Source: Siphonodentalium dalli
Lineage: Eukaryota > Mollusca > Scaphopoda > Gadilida > Siphonodentaliidae
NCBI GenBank assembly: GCA_032622095.1
Contig: CP136061.1
Location: 25,298,991 to 25,362,990, forward strand
Direction: 5' to 3'
DNA: 64,000 bases
The number at the start of each line of letters is the position of its first letter. Position 1 is the first letter of the stretch. The notes beneath the pieces are model-generated. The model saw nothing but the letters and a program-made list of their open reading frames with translations, had not been told where the DNA came from and did no database searches. A program made the position numbers and the translations under genes. Shown here in pieces: positions 1 through 8,531 of this stretch.

Positions 1-1378
1 AACCCGGCGATCTACGAATTTATCAATACGAGACGACCCCGATTCTTTAGGGGGCATAGACGAGGGGTTACCGAACAGCAAATCCTGAAAGGCGTCTGCG
101 AAAATGAATTATTCGGCATGCTCGAAGTAGATATAGAAGTTCCGTCATCGGCCTACCAGTATTTCGAAGAGATGTCACCGCTATTTTGCAACTCCGATAT
201 ACCTTTCGAAGCGATAGGCGAACACATGCGAGATCACGTGCGTTCTCACAACCTATCACAAAAACCGAGGAGGGCTTTGGTCGGAGGCATGAAAGCCAGA
301 CAAATATTCCTGGCGACGCCTCTCCTAAGATGGTATATGGAGCATGGGATGAGGGTGACGAAGGTATACCAGGTGGTGGAATTTCAGTCTCAACGCTGCT
401 TCCAGTCATTCGTAGATTGTGTCAGTAACGCGAGACGAGAGGGGGATCAGAATCCGGATAAAGCGATTATTGCGGATACGATGAAGGTGATAGGAAACTC
501 TGCCTACGGGTCGATGATTATGAATAAAATGACCCACCGAGACGTAAAGTACCTTCAAGGAGAAAAACAGTGTGCTTAATGGTGAACGAACCGAGATTTC
601 GAAAACTGGTGTGCCTAGAAGAGGAAGCGGAGTACTACGAAGTTGAAATGGCGAAGAAAAAAATCAACTTGGATCTTCCCATTCAACTCGGATATTTCGT
701 TTTGCAATACGCCAAACTCAGAATGCTAGAATTTTATTACGACTTTATGGATGTCTACTTCGACCGCTCGGATTTTGAATATCTAGAAATGGACACCGAT
801 AGCGCGTACATAGCGCTGTCCAAGAAAACCCTCAGAGAGGTAATAAAACCAGACAGGTTGGACGAGTATGAAAGGGGATTAACCGGTTTGTGTCACGATC
901 ACGCCGACGACCGATGGTTCCCTAGGACGTGCTGTTCGAAACACTCCGATTTCGACAAACGCCAACCGGGTCTATTTAAACTCGAATTTATCGGCGAGGA
1001 GATGATAGGTCTTTGCTCTAAGACCTACATAGTCCGAAAATCAAAGAAACCGTCTAGCGCGAAAATAGTAGCTCATAGACTACTGAGAAAATCGGCTGGT
1101 CTGAGAAAGAAAGCGATGATATTTCGAAATACCAACGAGTATAAATTCAGCTCTAAAGGCGTCAGAAAGTTCGGGATAAAGGGACCCATGTCTATTTACA
1201 GAAGAGTTTTACGAACCGGGAAATCAGAGTCAGGGATCAATCGAGGATTTAGGGCGAGAAATAATACGATACGTATACCCAGGAGCGACGGGGTTTTTCG
1301 TATTTCTACTGCAAGAGAAAAGTGCAGGCATGCGGGGTAAGAACGAAACCGCTAGATATAACATTATGTCCGGCTTAA
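1..1378 (+). pseudogene. Maverick protein-primed DNA polymerase B, C-terminal part, frameshifted
   Basis: This is the C-terminal half of a family B, protein-primed DNA polymerase, the replicase of Maverick/Polinton elements. The reading frame is open from base 1, so the gene begins left of the window; the exonuclease domain and the palm motif with SLYP are not visible. Seen here are the Kx3NSxYG motif (KVIGNSAYG, about 480-515), the catalytic DTDS (about 790-805) and a KTY motif (about 1018). Two frame changes break it: one near 565-575, where the first frame ends at 579 and homology continues in another frame, and one near 1270, after which the family-like C-terminus runs in a third frame to a stop at 1376-1378. 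The surrounding Maverick genes support the call. It should not make an active enzyme unless the breaks are assembly errors. Confidence 0.9.
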
Positions 1379-1682
1379 AAAAAAAAAAAAAAATACCAAA
1401 TAAATATATAGATATGGATAAAGAAGTAACAACGCTGGTAAATACGCCAACGAGGGGGACTTTATTCCTCCTAACTCTCTCTCTCTCTCTGATATTGATA
1501 GAGTTGGATTTCACTCGTTGCCAGTCCCAAGCCTGGAATTGAAGTATGAGGGCCAGCCCAAAACAATTACTAGTGTGATAAATATAGAAATTTCGTCTTT
1601 AAAAAAAAAAAAAAGAAGGCTATATAACGTTTTGCTCACAGTAAATCAATCTCATAAATGAAATGATGTTTTAACAAATAAC
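1379..1682. other. AT-rich spacer between polymerase and ATPase
   Basis: No gene is seen. The stretch holds two A-runs (about 1378-1391 and 1601-1614) and a short CT run near 1475-1490. It may hold the promoter of the downstream gene block, but no specific site can be named. Confidence 0.5.
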
Positions 1683-2330
1683 ATGTATCCGTGTACGTGC
1701 CCCACATCAATTTCTATTACGGGCGCCACTTGCTCTGGCAAATCTACCTTAGTGTATCGTTTGTTACAAAACATAGATAAAATGTTCACTGTATCTCCTA
1801 AGGCAATACTGTATTGTTACGGAATATATCAACCTCTCTACGATGAAATTAGCAGAAACCTACCATTCATTACCTTTCACCACGGTCTACCCAAAGAGGA
1901 CGATTTGAGAAGCGTATTATCTTCCACCGGTGCTAGTTGCAACTTGGTGATATTGGATGATTTAATGGACGTCGTGACCTCCTCGAAGGAAATGGAGCAC
2001 CTTTTTGTGAAAGGAATGCACCACATGTCTTTGAATATAATTTATTTAAATCAAAATTATTTTAATAAAGGACGAAGTGGGCGGAGCATCAATTTGAATA
2101 CTCATATAAATATCTTCATGAGAAATCCGCGTGACATTTCTCAGCTGCAGTGTTTAGCTCGTCAGGCGTTCTTAGGAAAAAGTCAGTTTATATTAGAGGC
2201 ATATAGGGACGCAACTTCCGAACTATATGGATACCTAGTTTTAGACTTGTCACCTACGTGCGTAGAGGCGTATAGAGTGAGAACCAATATATTTCCGTGT
2301 GAGGATACGGTCATCTACCAGAGCGCATAA
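1683..2330 (+). CDS. Maverick genome-packaging ATPase (FtsK/HerA type)
   Basis: This 215-residue P-loop ATPase is of the kind that pumps DNA into the capsid of Maverick/Polinton and adenovirus-like viruses. Walker A is GATCSGKST at residues 14-22. Walker B is LVILDD at 88-93, with two acidic residues. A polar sensor-type motif YLNQNYF follows at 121-127. The length matches the short packaging ATPases of these elements. The start is the first ATG of the frame. It follows the polymerase remnant and precedes the small basic gene by 12 bases, all on the same strand. The frame is intact. The function is inferred from motifs and context. Confidence 0.88.
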   Translation: MYPCTCPTSISITGATCSGKSTLVYRLLQNIDKMFTVSPKAILYCYGIYQPLYDEISRNLPFITFHHGLPKEDDLRSVLSSTGASCNLVILDDLMDVVTSSKEMEHLFVKGMHHMSLNIIYLNQNYFNKGRSGRSINLNTHINIFMRNPRDISQLQCLARQAFLGKSQFILEAYRDATSELYGYLVLDLSPTCVEAYRVRTNIFPCEDTVIYQSA

Positions 2331-2342
2331 GTTGAAAGGGAG

Positions 2343-2645
2343 ATGAAGAAGTCGGTGTTAATATCGAACGAAAGATATCAACACTTTTTGAGACTGCCGG
2401 GGAACGAGGTCCGAGATAACAAGGTTTCGGTAGAGAGTGAATCCAAACCTGAAGTGGAGGAAACCAGCAACGAACCAGTTTTAGTCAAATCCGAGTACAC
2501 TCAAACCAAAGTGATAGCGGAGAGTTCTCGTCCTCAGATAGGTGAGGGTCTATCATTACCTCCACCACCGGGAGTACCACTAAAGCGAAAGAGATATTCT
2601 ACCGCATCGAAGAAAACACAACGTAAATGGTTGAAACTACGATGA
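2343..2645 (+). CDS. Small hypothetical Maverick protein with basic tail
   Basis: This encodes 100 residues and is not recognised. The middle is acidic and Ser/Glu rich, followed by a proline patch (LPPPPGVPL, about 72-80) and a lysine/arginine-rich C-terminus. No membrane segment is seen. It starts 12 bases after the ATPase stop. Its TGA shares bases with an in-frame ATG of the integrase (ATGA at 2642-2645), so the two genes are tightly joined. A DNA-binding or core role would suit the basic tail but is only a guess. Confidence 0.6.
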   Translation: MKKSVLISNERYQHFLRLPGNEVRDNKVSVESESKPEVEETSNEPVLVKSEYTQTKVIAESSRPQIGEGLSLPPPPGVPLKRKRYSTASKKTQRKWLKLR

Positions 2646-3766
2646 AAAAGTACGAGGACTATCTCAAAAACATATACTATGACACCGCACACGCTGCTGC
2701 GTATGCAGGTGCTGACAAACTCTACAGAATAGCGCGCAAAGAAGGTCGTTTCGTTTTGACGAGGAGTATGATAAAGGACTGGCTTTCAAGACAAGAAGGT
2801 TATTCGGTACACAAGGAAGAAAAACGGAAATTTAGACGAAGGAAAGTCGTGGTACCTACCATTGATTTTCAATGGGATGTTGATACGGCTTACATGGAAA
2901 AATATGGAAAAGAAAATAGCGGCTACCTGTATTTCGTGTTGGCTATAGATATTATGTCTAGGTACGTGTGGACCATCCCATTGCGAACTAAGACTGGCAA
3001 AGAAATGGTTGACGCGTTCGTACAAATTTTGAAGCCAGGAAGCAGAATTCCTCAGAAGATTCGCACGGATCCCGGTCCGGAATACGTTAATGCACAATTC
3101 AAATGCTACGTCAAGTCGAAAGGCATCGACTACTTTACTACGAATAACGTCGGCAAAAGCAACTACGCCGAACGCGCTATAAAAACGATTAAAATGCGTC
3201 TGACTCGTTACATGACGCACAACCAAACGCATCGATGGGTGCACGTTCTTCCGGATGTTACAAAGAGTTACAACAAAACCTATCACCGAAGCATTAAGAG
3301 ACGGCCGGCCAGCGTAAAACCCGAGGACTCCGTCGCCCTGTGGCGATTGCTGTACACAACCGCAAGTAAGCCGACGGGTTTATTGAAGTATAACTTTAAA
3401 GTCGGTGACGTCGTGAGGATATCCTTTCTGCGCAGACAATTCCAGAGAGAATATGACGAACGCTGGACGCGCGAACTTTTTGTGGTGACCGAACGTTTCA
3501 TGAAGCAAGGTATACCGCAATACGGGTTAAAGGACTACTCGGGAGAAATTGTAACCGGTGCATTCTATCAGAACCAGCTGAGCCGAGCCTACGAGAGTGA
3601 CGCGTATTTGGTAGAGAAAGTAATGAGATCCCGTAAGAATAAGGCAGGCAAAAAGGAATACCTAGTTCGCTGGAAGGGATGGCCCAGCCCAAAATATGAT
3701 TCTTGGATCAAAGAGGAAGACCTCAAGTCTATAAATAGTGGGAGTTCTGCACACGATCTTTCATAG
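2642..3766 (+). CDS. Maverick integrase (rve, DDE) with C-terminal chromodomain
   Basis: This retroviral-type integrase inserts Maverick DNA into chromosomes. From the ATG at 2642 it has 374 residues; an upstream in-frame ATG at 2627 would add five. An N-terminal helical region (about 1-65) precedes the RNase H fold. The likely catalytic residues are Asp79 or Asp81 (QWDVD), Asp143 (RTDPGPEY) and Glu177 (YAERAIK). A chromodomain fills about 321-364 (YLVEKV, YLVRWKGW, DSWIKEEDL), and could bias insertion toward marked chromatin. The protein resembles the C. elegans transposon-derived protein F54H12.3. The 2642 start overlaps the preceding stop as ATGA. The frame is intact, so activity is possible. 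Confidence 0.93.
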   Translation: MKKYEDYLKNIYYDTAHAAAYAGADKLYRIARKEGRFVLTRSMIKDWLSRQEGYSVHKEEKRKFRRRKVVVPTIDFQWDVDTAYMEKYGKENSGYLYFVLAIDIMSRYVWTIPLRTKTGKEMVDAFVQILKPGSRIPQKIRTDPGPEYVNAQFKCYVKSKGIDYFTTNNVGKSNYAERAIKTIKMRLTRYMTHNQTHRWVHVLPDVTKSYNKTYHRSIKRRPASVKPEDSVALWRLLYTTASKPTGLLKYNFKVGDVVRISFLRRQFQREYDERWTRELFVVTERFMKQGIPQYGLKDYSGEIVTGAFYQNQLSRAYESDAYLVEKVMRSRKNKAGKKEYLVRWKGWPSPKYDSWIKEEDLKSINSGSSAHDLS

Positions 3767-3795
3767 CTGACCCGCGGTTTTGACGAGAAACGAGG

Positions 3796-4119
3796 ATGGG
3801 TGTAAAGAAATACAAGGCGTTATTCGAAATATTGATGACAACGAACGTCTCTCAAAGAAAAGCTCTTTTAAGAACGCTATCTGACCATCAGCTGCACGCG
3901 TTGCTCGAAGCCGTGTACAATGTTCTACACGATGTTTGTCCCATGAGTATGAAGGATAAAAAGAGATTGTACGACTACAGAAACGTTATTCGTCGATTAG
4001 TTTCCAAGAAGATAGCACGAAAACAACAACGACGACTGTTGTCTAAATATCAACACATATTGCCACTACTATTGAAACCAGTCTTGTCGAGGTTGAAATG
4101 CAGTCTGATTACTACATAA
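3796..4119 (+). CDS. Conserved small Maverick protein (107 aa), function unknown
   Basis: This helical, basic protein has motifs such as RKALLRTLSDHQLHALLE (about 22-39) and RNVIRRLVSKKIARKQQRR (about 62-80), followed by a hydrophobic stretch LLPLLLKPVLSRL. From memory of the family, this pattern (a short helical protein with RRL..K.....R and a terminal LLPLL..PVL) recurs beside integrase and capsid genes in animal Mavericks, but no function is established that I can cite. It starts 29 bases after the integrase stop and overlaps the next gene by 22 bases. The hydrophobic tail could suggest a minor virion component; that is inference. Confidence 0.7.
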   Translation: MGVKKYKALFEILMTTNVSQRKALLRTLSDHQLHALLEAVYNVLHDVCPMSMKDKKRLYDYRNVIRRLVSKKIARKQQRRLLSKYQHILPLLLKPVLSRLKCSLITT

Positions 4120-4532
4120 CGATAAGAAGCGATCAGAGTTTGAAATATTGGAATGACAATGAACCGCATCGCATTCATTTGAATTCGCCACTTAAATTGA
4201 AAGGATACTGGCTGGTGGCAATCACGGACATTGACGCCTCGATGAAAAAGAATAAATCGAACAAAGCCCAGTCACACCTGTATATAATGAGCGACATATG
4301 CACAGAATCTATAGTCGGGGATAATTTCGAACCGCTGATGCGTGCCGTGTACCCGTCTCGAAACTGGAAATGGACGCATTTGTTCACCTCGCCTCAATAT
4401 ATTCCCATCAAGGTGAAGGAGATTTACGACATGGAGTTCTTTATAAATGACTACGCCAATAATCCGGCCTCATTTCTCACGGAAACTACGTCGATAACGT
4501 TACATCTGAAGAGATATCCGTTTTATTTGTGA
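4098..4532 (+). CDS. Maverick small virion-type protein, possible penton/minor capsid
   Basis: This encodes 144 residues. Its N-terminus (YYITIRSDQS) and later beta-rich segments (LNSPLKLKGYWLVAITDID, about 29-47) fit the start of a beta-sandwich virion protein found beside the capsid gene in related elements. A single jelly-roll penton is possible, but the protein is shorter than a usual penton and I see no decisive motif. It overlaps the preceding gene by 22 bases, and its TGA shares its A with the ATG of the next gene (4532). Confidence 0.55.
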   Translation: MQSDYYITIRSDQSLKYWNDNEPHRIHLNSPLKLKGYWLVAITDIDASMKKNKSNKAQSHLYIMSDICTESIVGDNFEPLMRAVYPSRNWKWTHLFTSPQYIPIKVKEIYDMEFFINDYANNPASFLTETTSITLHLKRYPFYL

Positions 4533-4882
4533 TGACGGACAAACTATATATACCGGACACCCAAAAATGGCTGAGATTTTACCGGAACATCGTGACCGGT
4601 AAAATTAGCACCTATCTAGATCACGTGCAACGGGGCGGTGGACTAGGCGATAGCGAATCTACCTACATGATACCTATAGAACGATATTCCGCAGAAACGA
4701 CTGCGGTGCCTCAAGGCGACATCGACGTCACCGTCATATCTCCCTCGCAACAAGACGTGGAACGAGCCAAGAGTCAGATAAAACGGCAGGCTATAAAAAC
4801 GGGGAATAAGCGAAAGATCGTCAGTAAGACGAAATTCACTCACAAGCGAAAGAAGGAGCAGACGTCAGACACTTTTCAATAA
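4532..4882 (+). CDS. Small basic Maverick protein with Gly-rich motif, candidate core protein
   Basis: This encodes 116 residues from the ATG at 4532; a GTG one codon upstream is not needed. An N-terminal region (DTQKWLRFY) is followed by the motif RGGGLGDSE near residues 35-43, a Thr/Ser-rich middle and a strongly basic tail (about 82-110, rich in Lys and Arg). Adenain-type proteases cut after Gly-Gly pairs in adenovirus precursors, so the RGGG stretch is a conceivable processing site; it does not fit the strict adenovirus consensus. The gene is linked to both neighbours by stop/start overlaps (TGATG at 4530-4534, TAATG at 4880-4884). Confidence 0.55.
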   Translation: MTDKLYIPDTQKWLRFYRNIVTGKISTYLDHVQRGGGLGDSESTYMIPIERYSAETTAVPQGDIDVTVISPSQQDVERAKSQIKRQAIKTGNKRKIVSKTKFTHKRKKEQTSDTFQ

Positions 4883-6210
4883 TGTCGATATTGAACAAAG
4901 AAACGTTTCGCGAAGCGCAACCTTCTCAGTTGAATTTATTCGAAATCCCGCCCCATCAGACGGCCGTCGATAACATAACGTTCGAAGAAATTCGCCCGGT
5001 GTCTCAATTATCTGGACAATCGCCTATCGATTTCCACATTTCGGGACAAAACGGGTTGGAATATTTGGATTTAAGAAATAGTCGGCTACACGTAAAGGCT
5101 AAAATCAAGAAGAGCGATGGCGCTTCACTCGCTGAAGGGGACAAAGTTGGTCCAGTCAACCTCTTTATGCAATCTCTCTTCGAACAAGTGGACGTCTTCA
5201 TGTCCGGTAAGCTCATATCTTCCAGCACGAATAACTATCCGTACAAGAGCATCATACTAACGCTGTTGAAATACGGCACGAGCGAGAAAATGACGCATCT
5301 GGATAGTCAGTTATATTGGGAAGACAAATCGGGACACATGGACGATGCAGATACGAAAGGGATGAATAGCGGATTGACTAGACGATCAAAAAGTATGGTA
5401 TTGAGCAAAACTGTCGATATGTGCGGACCTGTGCTTCACGACGTATTTCTACAAGATCGTTACCTCTTAAACCAAGTGGATGTGGTTCTCAGACTATATC
5501 GTTCGAAGCCCTCATTTTGCCTAATGTCAATTGTTGGTTCTGCGGACTACATAGTTGACGTTGAAGACGTAACGCTGGAGATCGCTAAGGTCAAGGTTTC
5601 TCCATCAATAATATTGGCGCACAACCAAACGCTGGAAACAGTTACGGCGAAGTATCCTTACAACAGCTCCCGGATGAAAATGATGTCAATACCGAGCGGT
5701 CAAGTATCCTTCGTGTGGGATAATATTTTCCAAGGATTTTCCCCAGCCAGAGTAATTGTCGGTTTCGTTTCGAGTTCAGCAGTGACGGGTTCGTATACGA
5801 AGAATCCGTATAACTTCGGAAATTGGGACATTCGACAAATAAGTTTGACGCGGGACGGTGTTTCTATCGGAAGGTCGGGCCCTACTAAACTTAATTTCAC
5901 TTCGACCGAAGGAAAAGTTTTCACGAATTCTTACGTCGACATGTTGGAAGTCAGTGGAGTGTGGCGCGAGAATCGTGACAATGGTATAAACCTTGAAGAG
6001 TTCGCTGATGGCTCAACTTTATTCTGCTATAACTTGGATCCGAACTTCAGCCTGGGGGTGGGCTCATATATTCCGCTACTTAAACACGGTAGCGTAAAAT
6101 TGGAATTAGAGTTCGGAACGGCCTTGACTGAATCGGTGTCGTGCATTATATACAGCGAAAGCCCGGCGTTGTTTCAGATAGACAAGCAGAGAAACGTCAT
6201 AACGGAATGA
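4882..6210 (+). CDS. Maverick major capsid-like protein (F54H12.2 family)
   Basis: This intact 442-residue protein resembles the C. elegans protein F54H12.2, encoded next to the integrase-like F54H12.3, and is widespread in invertebrate Mavericks. Family-typical segments are NLFMQSLFEQVDVFMSGKLI (about 90-109), a YPYKSIILTLLKYG block (about 115-128) and TVDMCGPVLHDVF (about 177-189). Its length and beta-rich, low-charge character fit a double jelly-roll capsid subunit, which is inferred from position beside the ATPase and protease rather than from a motif. It starts with TAATG and ends with ATGA overlaps to its neighbours, and no break is visible. A minor capsid role cannot be excluded. Confidence 0.75.
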   Translation: MSILNKETFREAQPSQLNLFEIPPHQTAVDNITFEEIRPVSQLSGQSPIDFHISGQNGLEYLDLRNSRLHVKAKIKKSDGASLAEGDKVGPVNLFMQSLFEQVDVFMSGKLISSSTNNYPYKSIILTLLKYGTSEKMTHLDSQLYWEDKSGHMDDADTKGMNSGLTRRSKSMVLSKTVDMCGPVLHDVFLQDRYLLNQVDVVLRLYRSKPSFCLMSIVGSADYIVDVEDVTLEIAKVKVSPSIILAHNQTLETVTAKYPYNSSRMKMMSIPSGQVSFVWDNIFQGFSPARVIVGFVSSSAVTGSYTKNPYNFGNWDIRQISLTRDGVSIGRSGPTKLNFTSTEGKVFTNSYVDMLEVSGVWRENRDNGINLEEFADGSTLFCYNLDPNFSLGVGSYIPLLKHGSVKLELEFGTALTESVSCIIYSESPALFQIDKQRNVITE

Positions 6211-6665
6211 ACACTATTCAACTGGAATGCTGTATCGAATGCGACCCGATTTTGTCGAAATGCGTGGAAGGGGTGTTTCCGGCGGACGAGATTCCTGACT
6301 TAATGCATAAACGCGGTTTGATAGTGAACACGGACCCGGCCAGAAGTGAGGGATTTCATTGGCTAGCTATATATTTCCATGACGACCGTATAGAATTTTT
6401 TGACAGTTACGGGAATAGTCCCGGAACGTACAGCACCTACATCGGAAACTACCTACGCACGAAACGAAGACCTACGTACCATAGTACAAGACGTTTACTA
6501 AGTTTCGACAGTAGTGTTTGTGGACAGTACTGTTTATTGTATTTATTATGGAAGTGCTGCGGACATTCTACAAATGACTTTGAGTCACTGTTTGAGGATA
6601 ATGTGCATTCGAATGATTTATTCATATATCAATATATAGGACATATGTACCCATTTTGCATATAA
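6207..6665 (+). CDS. Adenain-type cysteine protease of the Maverick
   Basis: This 152-residue cysteine protease of the adenovirus protease (C5) fold processes virion precursors in this lineage. Visible residues are His51 (GFHWLAIYF), Asp66 (FFDSYG) and Cys105 (SSVCGQYC), in the usual order and spacing. Adenain has a glutamine seven residues before the active Cys, which shapes the oxyanion hole; here that position is Leu98, if the simple alignment holds, so activity may be reduced or lost. The ATG at 6207 overlaps the capsid stop (ATGA) and is preferred over an in-frame ATG at 6141 inside the capsid gene. An AATAAA follows at 6717. Confidence 0.87.
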   Translation: MNTIQLECCIECDPILSKCVEGVFPADEIPDLMHKRGLIVNTDPARSEGFHWLAIYFHDDRIEFFDSYGNSPGTYSTYIGNYLRTKRRPTYHSTRRLLSFDSSVCGQYCLLYLLWKCCGHSTNDFESLFEDNVHSNDLFIYQYIGHMYPFCI

Positions 6666-6716
6666 ACTATTGTATATATATATATTGTTTTTTGTTTTTT
6701 TTGTTTTTTTTTGAAA

Positions 6717-6722
6717 AATAAA
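6717..6722 (+). promoter_or_regulatory. Possible polyadenylation signal after the protease gene
   Basis: AATAAA lies 52 bases after the protease stop, behind a long T-rich run (6686-6711). It could end a shared transcript of the packed gene block. Confidence 0.4.
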
Positions 6723-6849
6723 ATGCATTTCAATATCCCTACAAAGATAATTGTATTATATATTCAGGGGTCAAGAGGGTTTTGTTTGGTATAACTATAA
6801 AAGTAGTGATGATGGGGACGTTAAGTTCATTTTTTCAATTTCTGCAGCA

Positions 6850-7116
6850 ATGGACGAACCTGATGCAATAGATAGGTCTGTTTCATCCAGATGGGTTTGG
6901 ATGGGAACGGATATATCTCGAGCACAAATAGTGTATTTCTGTCAAGTTACGGTGATAATGGTCGTCATTGTCGTGAGCTTGATAAATTTATCGATGGGTT
7001 CTGAACACATAGCCTTGTTTTCAAGTATGATTTCTGCATCTTTGGGTTATTTACTACCCTCACCCTCAATGCAGCGCAGTAGTGGAGTAACCGTGGTTAC
7101 GGAGCCGAATATTTAA
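6850..7116 (+). CDS. Small Maverick membrane protein
   Basis: This encodes 88 residues starting MDEPDAIDRS. A short N-terminal part with WVWMG is followed by one long hydrophobic segment (about 29-46, with VTVIMVVIVVSLINLSMG) and a second, weaker one (about 50-66, LFSSMISASLGYLLPSPS). The pattern of a helix, LINLSMG, and then SSMISASLGYLLPSPS recurs in small membrane proteins of animal Mavericks. The frame is open 33 codons further upstream, but 6850 gives the natural start. The role is unknown; insertion in a virion or host membrane is inference. Confidence 0.68.
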   Translation: MDEPDAIDRSVSSRWVWMGTDISRAQIVYFCQVTVIMVVIVVSLINLSMGSEHIALFSSMISASLGYLLPSPSMQRSSGVTVVTEPNI

Positions 7117-7181
7117 AGGATCGCCATATTGCAAGATTGACTCATTGTCGTTCATTGGTTGTGCAATAAGTAGCAACAGCA

Positions 7182-7904
7182 ATGTTCCGCCTGGGAAGAT
7201 ATATTTACTGTAACATATACACAATAGCGGGCCGGATAAAGGTGTATATTGGACTATTAAATGACAATAACCAACAGTCGAATTCAGGAGTATTTCTGGA
7301 CTATGAACAGTATGACAGAGTTAAACGAATATTGTCCACGCGTTCAGACGGTCTCACCGAAGAAGATGATGACCATACAGATATGGTGTATTTAGTTAAC
7401 AGCACATACCTAGTTCTAGGAAGTTCCTATCAAGATACGCACTTACATTTCCTAAAGTATCACCGACATGGAACTGTTATTAACAAACAATTAATATTAA
7501 CAAATAGTATAGCATTGACCATAGCTGAAGTTAATGTCTTAAGAAGCCTGTTTAATATAATAGATTATGAAATTGCCGAGCAAGAACGTGGCGTGTTGTG
7601 TTGGGAAAAGAAGGAGAATGATACAACCAGATTGACTCGAGTTTACGTGGACCTAATTAAAGATCATATTGCGGCTACAATGGATAAGGAAACACATACT
7701 TATCAACCGCAAGATAAGGAACAGCTTGTGGAACTTTACTTTGACCTGGCATTCAGTGAAATAGACAGAGCGGAACTATTTAAACGATTCATGGAGGATT
7801 CAGCAGTGAAAGATAACAGGGACGTATCTTATGATTTATTCGAAAGCCTTGTTGTTTCAGAATGTGACATCAGACAAGCGGTGATTTTACAGATGACTGT
7901 GTAA
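7182..7904 (+). CDS. 240-residue Maverick accessory protein, possibly PC4-like
   Basis: The protein is not firmly recognised. Two segments have the order expected of the PC4/p15 single-strand DNA-binding fold (strands, then a basic turn, then an amphipathic helix): about 17-51 (GRIKVYIG, then GVFLDYEQYDRVKRIL) and about 73-128 (YLVLGSSYQDTHLHFLKY, then ALTIAEVNVLRSLFNIID). The C-terminal half is acidic (AFSEIDRAELFKRF). A PC4-like function would fit a replicating virus-like element, but this is a weak fold guess. A decayed homologous segment follows at 8321-8531, so the gene was duplicated in tandem. It lies 65 bases after the membrane protein gene. Confidence 0.6.
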   Translation: MFRLGRYIYCNIYTIAGRIKVYIGLLNDNNQQSNSGVFLDYEQYDRVKRILSTRSDGLTEEDDDHTDMVYLVNSTYLVLGSSYQDTHLHFLKYHRHGTVINKQLILTNSIALTIAEVNVLRSLFNIIDYEIAEQERGVLCWEKKENDTTRLTRVYVDLIKDHIAATMDKETHTYQPQDKEQLVELYFDLAFSEIDRAELFKRFMEDSAVKDNRDVSYDLFESLVVSECDIRQAVILQMTV

Positions 7905-8320
7905 TTTTTTATTTTAAACCATGCGATATGTTTCAGAATATAAAATTACCAAATATATTTCATTTTGTTTTGCATGTTTTAGTGAGTATATGGGTGTACG
8001 TTTCACATAGATATTAACTTGAATATGCTACTTATTACTATTATTTTGGCACCTGATGTCAATAGACTACTTATTATGCTCTTTTAGCAAGTGGTCCTGT
8101 TTATTGTCTGTCAATTACCCCTCGTTTTGGCACGCATCCTAGATAATTGGCCATTTATCATTCTTCATCCGAAAACAATACCACGACCTTCACATTGACG
8201 CTTCTTGTGAAAAATATACTAGTGCTATAGTACTGACCTACTAACCTATTACACTCAGGAGTCATTATGCTGTCAATTACCTCCCCTCCTCTCTCATAAT
8301 TACCAATTATATATCATAGT
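7905..8320. other. Non-coding spacer with part of a dispersed direct repeat
   Basis: No open gene is seen. The part around 8112-8200 (GTCAATTACC, then TTTATCATTCTTC, then CACGACCTTCAC) is repeated at about 10024-10096 in the same orientation. It may also contain the unrecognisable 5' part of the duplicated accessory gene. Confidence 0.5.
8112..8200 (+). repeat. Direct repeat, left copy (pair of 10024-10096)
   Basis: Shared blocks with 10024-10096 include CTGTCAATTACC, ATTTATCATTCTTC and CACGACCTTCAC. The pair brackets the convergent gene and the 9.7-kb tandem repeat and could be subterminal Maverick repeats or a separate element. Confidence 0.5.
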
Positions 8321-8531
8321 CCATTATGGATATACTTATCAGTGCCCAAACCAAAATAATATTGATGACTGTCTATTGGACGTTGCATTCAATAGGATTG
8401 ACAGAGCTGAGCTTTTCGAAAATTTCATTCAGGAAGCAGCAAAGGATGTCAAGGCGGTATCATACTACATATTTGATAACCTAGTAGTGACAGTTGATGA
8501 TATTAGACAGGCAATGTCAACAGATATTTGA
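8321..8531 (+). pseudogene. Decayed second copy of the 240-residue accessory gene (3' part)
   Basis: The frame 8334-8531 aligns without gaps to the C-terminal part of the gene at 7182-7904: TYQ, then LDVAFNRIDRAELFENFI against FDLAFSEIDRAELFKRFM, then a matching NLVV and DDIRQA near the stop. Upstream of about 8325 the homology fades and a stop appears in frame. It is a truncated tandem paralogue. An AATAAA at 8552-8557 follows it. Confidence 0.8.

Noticed and set aside
4098-4532. Firm naming as penton base
   Set aside because: It is too short and has no diagnostic motif; kept as a possibility only.
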